A stretch of DNA of 64,000 nucleotides from NCBI RefSeq assembly GCF_009766105.1, contig NZ_LMUH01000025.1, positions 253,190 through 317,189 of the forward strand, in the 5' to 3' direction. The notes under the pieces are model-generated. The model made no database searches and was not told the origin of the DNA. It was given only the letters and a program-made list of their open reading frames with translations. The translations under genes were made by a program, and so were the position numbers. Source of the DNA: Granulicella sp. S156 (GTDB lineage Bacteria; Acidobacteriota; Terriglobia; Terriglobales; Acidobacteriaceae). Positions 58,183 through 64,000 of the stretch are shown here, one piece after another; the stretch's first letter is position 1, and every line of letters begins with the position of its first letter.

Positions 58183-61100
58183 ACCCCTCCCGCATCTTTA
58201 TCGAGCGGCCGATCGCAACAGCGCTGCTGATGGCCGCGATCCTGGTAGTTGGTCTTGCCGCCTATACGTCGTTGCCTGTTTCAGCACTGCCACAGGCGGA
58301 CTATCCGACGATCCAGGTGCAGACCTTCTATCCCGGTGCGAGCCCCGATGTGATGTCTTCGGCGGTCACCGCTCCGCTGGAGAGGCAGTTCGGACAGGTT
58401 CCGGGGCTGACCCAGATGACCTCCACCAGCTCCGATGGCAGCTCCATCATCGTGCTTCAGTTCTCATTGAGCCTGAATATCGATGTCGCGGAGCAGGAGG
58501 TCCAGGCGGCTATCAACGTTGCGCAGGGATACCTGCCATCGGACCTTCCGGTGCCGCCTGTCTATAGCAAATCGAACCCTGCCGATGCTCCTGTGCTCAC
58601 GCTTGCGCTGACCTCGGACACGATGCCGCTCTCTAAAGTAGAGGACCTCGTCGACACACGGCTCGCCCCGAAGATCTCGCAATTGAGCGGAGTCGGACTC
58701 GTGACGATCAGCGGTGGCCAGAAGCCCGCTGTCCGCATCCAGGCGAACCCTGTTGCGCTCGCCTCTTATGGCATTAATCTTGAAGATCTACGGACGGCAC
58801 TGTCGAACACGAGCGTCAATACCGCGAAGGGCAGCTTCGACGGCCCAGTACAAAACTTTCAGATCAATGCGAATGACCAGTTGATCTCCGGCGCAGGCTA
58901 CCGGGACGTGGTAGTCGCCTATAAGGATGGGGCGCCGGTCATGCTGACCGATGTCGCCAAGATCACCGACGGCGTTGAGAATGGCAAACTCGCCGGGTGG
59001 ATGGATCACACGCCGGCCGTGATCGTGAATGTTCAGCGGCAACCTGGTGCCAACACCATCGCCGTTGTGGACGAGATCAAAGAACTTCTCCCCAAGCTGC
59101 AGGCATCGCTTCCTGTATCCGTAAAGCTCAAGGTTCTGACGGACCGCACAACGACTATCCGCGCCTCGGTCAAAGATGTCGAGTTTGAGTTGATGCTCAC
59201 CATAGGGCTCGTCATCATGGTGATCTTCCTCTTCCTTCGCAACTTCTATGCGACCGTCATCCCCAGTGTTGCCGTGCCTCTGTCGCTTATCGGCACACTT
59301 GCTGTCATGCACTCGCTCGGGTACAGCATCAACAACCTGACGATGATGGCTTTCACCATCGCAACGGGCTTCGTCGTCGACGATGCGATCGTGATGATCG
59401 AGAATATCTCGCGCTACCTCGAAGAGGGCATGGCGCCGATGGAGGCTGCGCTCAAGGGAGCCGGAGAGATTGGCTTTACGATCATCTCCCTGACGATCTC
59501 GCTTATCGCGGTGCTCATTCCTCTGCTCTTTATGGGGGACATCGTAGGCAGACTCTTCCGAGAGTTCGCCGTTACATTGAGTGTGACCATTCTTATTTCG
59601 GCTGTCGTCTCACTGACACTGACACCGATGATGAGTTCGCGGCTCCTTCGCCACACGCCGCCCGCACAGCAAAGCCGTTTCTATCACTGGACCGAAGAGA
59701 TCTTTGAGCGCATTATCGCGAGCTACAGCCGCAGTCTGCGATGGGTTTTACGGCACGAGACGATCACGCTCATCGTGGCTGCGTGCTTAGTGGTCCTCAC
59801 GGTTTTTCAGTACATCGAGATTCCGAAGGGATTCTTTCCCCAGCAGGACACGGGAATCATCCAGGGTGTCTCGCAAGCGCCGCAGTCCATCTCCTATGCG
59901 GCCATGTTCAAGAAGCAGCAGCAGCTCAATGACGTGATCCTCCAGGATCCAGCGGTGGAGAGCATCTCCTCGTTCATTGGCGCCGATGGAACGAATACAA
60001 CGCTCAATAGCGGCCGTGTTCAGATCAACCTGAAGCCGATGGAACAGCGCCACATGAATGCCAGTGACGTGATTGCTCGTCTCCAGAAGAGTCTGAAGCA
60101 GGTGCCAGGCATCGAGCTCTTTCTTCTGCCGGTGCAGGACCTCACAGTCGACGATCGCGTGAGCCGTACGCAATACCAGTACACGCTCGAAGACCCCGAC
60201 GTCTCAGAGTTGAATGCCTGGACGGAAAAGACAGTAGCCGCGTTACGCAAGCTTCCGCAGATTGTGAATGTAACAACCGATCAACAGAACAACGGGATCA
60301 GCGCGCACCTTACGATCGACCGCGCAACGGCGTCGCGACTCAACATCACACCCGACCAGATCGACTCCACGCTCTACGACGCCTTCGGGCAACGGCAGAT
60401 CAGTACGCTGTATACCCAGTCGAACCAGTATCACGTCATCCTGGAAGCTCTTCCGGAGTTTCAAAAGAATCCGTCGAAGCTGAACGATGTTTACATTCAA
60501 AGCTCGACCAGCTCTTCCAGCAGCGCTCAAAGCACTTCGAGCCGTACCTCTTCGGCCTCGAGCGGCGTGATCTCTACGCTGACGCCTTCGTCTTCCAGTG
60601 GGTTAGCTTCTTCAACGCCCACCAGCACTCTTTCTAACAACACGGGAAACAGCTCTACCTTATCTACCAACTCGACAGGCGCGCTCTCTTCGTCTTCAAC
60701 GGCGACCAGTAGCCTTGCCTCGACCACACCCACATCCGCGCTGTCCTCTTCTTCTTCCTCTTCGTCCTCGACCAGCTCAACGGCGAGTTCCAGCGGCGGC
60801 AGCTCCTCGAATCCTGCGCAGACTCCTGTTCCCCTTTCTGCTATCAGTCATTTCGATATCACGCCCTCGCCGCTCACCATCTCGCATCAAGGTCAGTTCC
60901 CTGTCGTCACGATCTCCTTTGACGTTGCTCCCGGATACTCTCTTGGACAGGCCGCCGACGCCGTGGAAAAGGCACAAGATAAGCTCAAGATGCCAGCGAG
61001 CGTTCAGGGCAGCTTTCAAGGAACGGCTGCGGCGTTCAAGGCGATTGGTTCCAATGAGGCGATCCTCATTCTGGGCGCGCTTGTCGCTGTCTACATTGTG

Positions 61101-61601
61101 CTGGGAATCCTTTATGAGAGCTTCATCCATCCTCTGACGATTCTCTCCACGCTTCCGTCCGCGGGTGTTGGAGCGCTGCTTACGCTTCGCCTCTTTCATC
61201 AGGACCTCGACATCATCGCCATCATCGGCATCATTCTGCTAATTGGCATCGTTAAGAAAAACGGCATCATGATCGTCGACTTTGCGTTGCAGGCCGAACG
61301 CACTGAAGGCAAGTCAACGACGGAGGCGATCTTCGAAGCGTCGCAGCTCCGCTTCCGTCCGATCATGATGACGACGCTGTGCGCGCTCTTTGCCGGGATC
61401 CCGCTCGCCTTTGGCTCCGGCATCGGCTCCGAGCTGCGCCGTCCGCTCGGCCTGGCGATGGTGGGTGGACTACTCGTGAGCCAGGTCCTCACGCTCTACA
61501 CCACGCCCGTGATCTATATCTTCTTCGATCGTGTTGCGCAGCGTTTTCGTGCGATGAGACAGACAGAGCCTGACGGCACGGAACTGGCGGAGCAGTCATG
61601 A
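58179..61601 (+). CDS. RND efflux pump subunit, MdtB-like, with Ser/Thr-rich insertion
   Basis: 1140 residues; the usual length is near 1040. [20 protein letters not shown] begins TM1; [56 protein letters not shown] (proton-relay Asp-Asp in TM4) and [14 protein letters not shown]-like regions follow the family. Between NDVYIQSS (residue about 774) and VPLSAISHF (about 880) an insertion of roughly 100 residues is almost pure Ser/Thr/Asn/Gly. In relatives this place is a short loop. The overlap with the adaptor (ATGA) and with the next pump gene shows one operon. Confidence 0.92.
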   Translation: MNPSRIFIERPIATALLMAAILVVGLAAYTSLPVSALPQADYPTIQVQTFYPGASPDVMSSAVTAPLERQFGQVPGLTQMTSTSSDGSSIIVLQFSLSLNIDVAEQEVQAAINVAQGYLPSDLPVPPVYSKSNPADAPVLTLALTSDTMPLSKVEDLVDTRLAPKISQLSGVGLVTISGGQKPAVRIQANPVALASYGINLEDLRTALSNTSVNTAKGSFDGPVQNFQINANDQLISGAGYRDVVVAYKDGAPVMLTDVAKITDGVENGKLAGWMDHTPAVIVNVQRQPGANTIAVVDEIKELLPKLQASLPVSVKLKVLTDRTTTIRASVKDVEFELMLTIGLVIMVIFLFLRNFYATVIPSVAVPLSLIGTLAVMHSLGYSINNLTMMAFTIATGFVVDDAIVMIENISRYLEEGMAPMEAALKGAGEIGFTIISLTISLIAVLIPLLFMGDIVGRLFREFAVTLSVTILISAVVSLTLTPMMSSRLLRHTPPAQQSRFYHWTEEIFERIIASYSRSLRWVLRHETITLIVAACLVVLTVFQYIEIPKGFFPQQDTGIIQGVSQAPQSISYAAMFKKQQQLNDVILQDPAVESISSFIGADGTNTTLNSGRVQINLKPMEQRHMNASDVIARLQKSLKQVPGIELFLLPVQDLTVDDRVSRTQYQYTLEDPDVSELNAWTEKTVAALRKLPQIVNVTTDQQNNGISAHLTIDRATASRLNITPDQIDSTLYDAFGQRQISTLYTQSNQYHVILEALPEFQKNPSKLNDVYIQSSTSSSSSAQSTSSRTSSASSGVISTLTPSSSSGLASSTPTSTLSNNTGNSSTLSTNSTGALSSSSTATSSLASTTPTSALSSSSSSSSSTSSTASSSGGSSSNPAQTPVPLSAISHFDITPSPLTISHQGQFPVVTISFDVAPGYSLGQAADAVEKAQDKLKMPASVQGSFQGTAAAFKAIGSNEAILILGALVAVYIVLGILYESFIHPLTILSTLPSAGVGALLTLRLFHQDLDIIAIIGIILLIGIVKKNGIMIVDFALQAERTEGKSTTEAIFEASQLRFRPIMMTTLCALFAGIPLAFGSGIGSELRRPLGLAMVGGLLVSQVLTLYTTPVIYIFFDRVAQRFRAMRQTEPDGTELAEQS

Positions 61602-64000
61602 ACATTCCTGCTCCCTTTATCAAGCGTCCGGTTGCAACCACTCTGATGGCGATCGGCTTCGCCATTGCGGGCATGATTGCCTTCAAGGCTTTGCCGGTCT
61701 CGTCACTGCCGCAGATCGACTTTCCCACGATCACTGTCGCTGCGACGCTGCCCGGCGCCAGTCCAGAGATCATGGCGTCCTCCGTCGCCACGCCGCTCGA
61801 ACGGCAGTTCGGCCATATTGCCGGTGTAACCCAGATGACTTCCTCCAGCACGCTGGGGGCTTCATCGATCATTCTGCAGTTCGACCTCGATCGTAATGTC
61901 GATGGAGCCGCGCGCGATGTGGAAGCCGCGATCAATGCGGCTCGGACCTACCTGCCCTCTAACCTGCCTGCCAATCCCACCTACAGGAAGGTGAATCCTG
62001 CCATTGCTCCTGTCATGGTCTTGACCCTGACCTCCGATGTGCACGATCGAGGAGCGCTGTACGACACCGCCTCCTCGATCATCCAACAGAAGATCTCTCA
62101 GTTGGATGGGATCGGTCAGGTGCAGGTGGTCGGCAGTTCTCTGCCCGCCGTGCGTATCGATCTGAACCCGCAGCAGCTCAATAGCTACGGGCTAGGCACG
62201 CAGGACGTTGCCAACGTGATGTCGGGACAGAACTCCAATCGTCCCAAAGGACAGATCGGCGACGATCTGACGACAGCGGACATCACGGCAAATGATCAGA
62301 TCCAAAAAGCGAAGGACTACGCGCCGATCGTCATCAGTACCAGCAATGGCAAGGTAGTACGGTTGGAAGATGTAGCCACCGTCACCGACTCCGTTCAAAC
62401 CGTTCGCGCCGCCGGCTTCGTCAATGGAAAACCCTGCGTCGTGATCCTGGTCTACCGGCTGCCGGGCGCGAATGTGATCGAAACAGTCGATCGCGTAAAG
62501 AAAGAACTCCCTTCTGTTCGCGCTTCGATTCCTCAATCCGATCAACTGGATGTCATTGACGATCTGACGACGACGATTCGCGCCTCAGTGAACGACGTGG
62601 AACGAACGCTGATTCTTTCCATCGTCCTAGTCGTCGCCGTCGTGTTTGTCTTCCTGCGCAGCCCCCGCGCCACGTTGATTCCTGGGGTGGCCGTGACGAC
62701 CTCCCTCATCGCGACCTTTGCGGTGATGTATTTCTGTGGCTATAGCCTCGACAACCTCTCACTGATGGCGCTCACCATCTCAACGGGCTTCGTCGTCGAT
62801 GACGCCATCGTTGTGATGGAGAACATCACACGCTACATCGAGGAGGGTCTCCCACCAAAGAAAGCTGCCTTGAAGGGAGCGCAGGAGGTCTCCTTCACCG
62901 TGCTCTCCATGAGCATGTCGCTGATTGCAGTGTTCACACCCATTCTCTTTATGGGCGGAATCCTGGGGCGGCTCTTTCACGAATTCGCTTTCACGCTTGC
63001 CACCTCGATCGCGATCTCGATGGTCATCTCGCTCACCGTAACTCCGATGATGTGCGCGTACCTGCTGAAGTCGACCAAGAACGAAGAGCATGGATTTTTC
63101 TATCGTCTCAGCGAGCGCAGCTTCGACTTCCTGCAAGCCGGATACCGGCGCAGTCTTACCTGGACTCTGCGCCACCCAATCCTCATCATCCTGAGTCTCG
63201 TTCTCACGCTTGCGCTGAACGTAGTCCTCATCGGAAAGGTTCAGAAAGGATTTTTCCCTCTCCAGGACACCGGAACCATCTTCGGAGGCATACAAGGCCC
63301 TCAGGATGCGTCTTTTCCAGCGATGCGGGATTCTATCCTTGATGCTCAGCGCATCATCAAGGCCGACCCCGCTGTGTCCTCCGTCGCTGGCTTCACAGGA
63401 GGCGGGGGCGGAGCGAGCAATACGGGCTTCATCTTTATGGCGCTGAAGCCTCTGGGTGAACGCAAGATCAGCGCTGCCGGCGTGGTCGATCGGCTACGGC
63501 CTCAGTTGGCCGGGCTGACGGGAGCTTCTACATTTCTGCAAGCCGCACAGGATCTCAGCGTGGGGGGCCGGCAAAGCAATGCTGCCTATCAATACCAACT
63601 GTCCGCCGATACGGTCGACGACCTCAGCACCTGGGGACCAAAGCTCTTTCAGGCGATGCGAAACCTGCCGCAATTGAAGGACGTGACAACCGATCAGCAG
63701 AACGACGGCCTACAGATGCTGCTGAACTATGATCGCCCCACCGCAGCACGCCTCGGTGTAACACCTCAACTGATCGACAACTCGCTCTACTATGAGTTCG
63801 GCGAGTCACAGGTTTCCACGATCTATACGTCACTCAACCAGTACTACGTGGTCATGGAGGCGGCGCCACAGTACTATCGCAGCCCAACGACGCTTCGTGA
63901 CACGTTCCTGCACTCTTCAGGCTCGGGATCCGTTCCCCTGAACGCCGTAACCAAAGCAACGGCTTCCACGTCGCCGCTTGCGGTCAATCACTCCGCGCTG
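61598..64000 (+). CDS. RND efflux pump subunit, MdtC-like (partial, runs off the window)
   Basis: 801 codons without stop up to the last base. Starts at ATGA overlapping the previous stop. [56 protein letters not shown] and [20 protein letters not shown] (two Asp of the proton relay) are canonical, as is [12 protein letters not shown]. At the site where the first pump has the Ser/Thr insertion this one has only [13 protein letters not shown]. MdtB and MdtC form a heterotrimer in E. coli, so these two probably do as well. The 3' end, and an outer membrane channel if any, lie outside. Confidence 0.92.
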   Translation, partial: MNIPAPFIKRPVATTLMAIGFAIAGMIAFKALPVSSLPQIDFPTITVAATLPGASPEIMASSVATPLERQFGHIAGVTQMTSSSTLGASSIILQFDLDRNVDGAARDVEAAINAARTYLPSNLPANPTYRKVNPAIAPVMVLTLTSDVHDRGALYDTASSIIQQKISQLDGIGQVQVVGSSLPAVRIDLNPQQLNSYGLGTQDVANVMSGQNSNRPKGQIGDDLTTADITANDQIQKAKDYAPIVISTSNGKVVRLEDVATVTDSVQTVRAAGFVNGKPCVVILVYRLPGANVIETVDRVKKELPSVRASIPQSDQLDVIDDLTTTIRASVNDVERTLILSIVLVVAVVFVFLRSPRATLIPGVAVTTSLIATFAVMYFCGYSLDNLSLMALTISTGFVVDDAIVVMENITRYIEEGLPPKKAALKGAQEVSFTVLSMSMSLIAVFTPILFMGGILGRLFHEFAFTLATSIAISMVISLTVTPMMCAYLLKSTKNEEHGFFYRLSERSFDFLQAGYRRSLTWTLRHPILIILSLVLTLALNVVLIGKVQKGFFPLQDTGTIFGGIQGPQDASFPAMRDSILDAQRIIKADPAVSSVAGFTGGGGGASNTGFIFMALKPLGERKISAAGVVDRLRPQLAGLTGASTFLQAAQDLSVGGRQSNAAYQYQLSADTVDDLSTWGPKLFQAMRNLPQLKDVTTDQQNDGLQMLLNYDRPTAARLGVTPQLIDNSLYYEFGESQVSTIYTSLNQYYVVMEAAPQYYRSPTTLRDTFLHSSGSGSVPLNAVTKATASTSPLAVNHSAL

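Noticed and set aside
60500-60820. Ser-codon repeats as a possible CRISPR or minisatellite array
   Set aside because: No fixed repeat unit or spacers; it is an in-frame low-complexity coding segment.

Overview
The window reads as a chromosomal segment of a Gram-negative acidobacterium, most likely class Terriglobia (Granulicella/Terriglobus/Edaphobacter type). The main pointers are an Oar-like TonB-dependent receptor with an N-terminal carboxypeptidase-regulatory domain, a PadR regulator coupled to a duplicated MacB/FtsX-type permease of the acidobacterial ADOP kind, lipid A synthesis (LpxB), Tat-exported oxidoreductases, and many small intergenic palindromes. The assignment is an inference from gene content. 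No 16S rRNA is present.

Layout. 0.5-8.8 kb: an OmpA-type cell-envelope protein; an MDR oxidoreductase; a scar made of two gene fragments (MarR start, disulfide-oxidoreductase end) next to an amidohydrolase; a Tat-exported FAD lactone-oxidase-like enzyme; a divergent TetR/SDR pair around a perfect operator; and an acidobacterial membrane protein. 9.1-18 kb: a large TonB receptor behind a 14-bp leader hairpin, a small Cys-rich protein, a methyltransferase, an MDR-AhpD-like pair, and an OmpR-type two-component system. 18.4-23.6 kb: an srsABC-like type III polyketide operon (PKS, methyltransferase, DUF2306 membrane protein, FAD oxidoreductase), then YceI and a Tat-exported deaminase. 23.8-32.3 kb: the PadR-ADOP module between degenerate repeat copies, a VOC protein, M61 peptidase, YdeI-like protein, and a TetR-SDR operon. 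32.5-42.2 kb: LpxB, a catalytically dead M1 peptidase homologue with a repeat tail, half of a 3-hydroxyacyl-CoA dehydrogenase, MalQ, a PpiD-like foldase and a BON-domain protein.

42.4-49 kb: initiator tRNA-fMet with its own promoter, followed directly by a decayed tyrosine integrase facing it, then accessory genes (a lipase-like secreted protein, a permuted papain-like secreted protein, a HAD phosphatase, and a 723-residue orphan that appears to lose its C-terminus). 49.2-52.9 kb: a MocR regulator, two c-type cytochromes converging on one bidirectional terminator, and a GlxA-type AraC regulator. 52.9-64 kb: a CpxAR-like two-component system with four 10/11-bp-phased repeats in its divergent promoter, a secreted orphan, a degenerate sigma-like protein, and an MdtABC-like RND efflux operon. 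Its first pump subunit carries a roughly 100-residue Ser/Thr insertion and its second pump subunit runs off the window.

The strongest second-look items are the dead M1 peptidase, the Ser-rich insertion in the RND pump, the srs-like operon with DUF2306, the gene-fragment scar beside an intact palindrome, the phased repeats upstream of the CpxR-like regulator, the A1-A72 initiator tRNA with the integrase remnant, and a family of GAGACGTGGG-type intergenic palindromes. No CRISPR array, insertion sequence, rRNA or intact prophage was seen.
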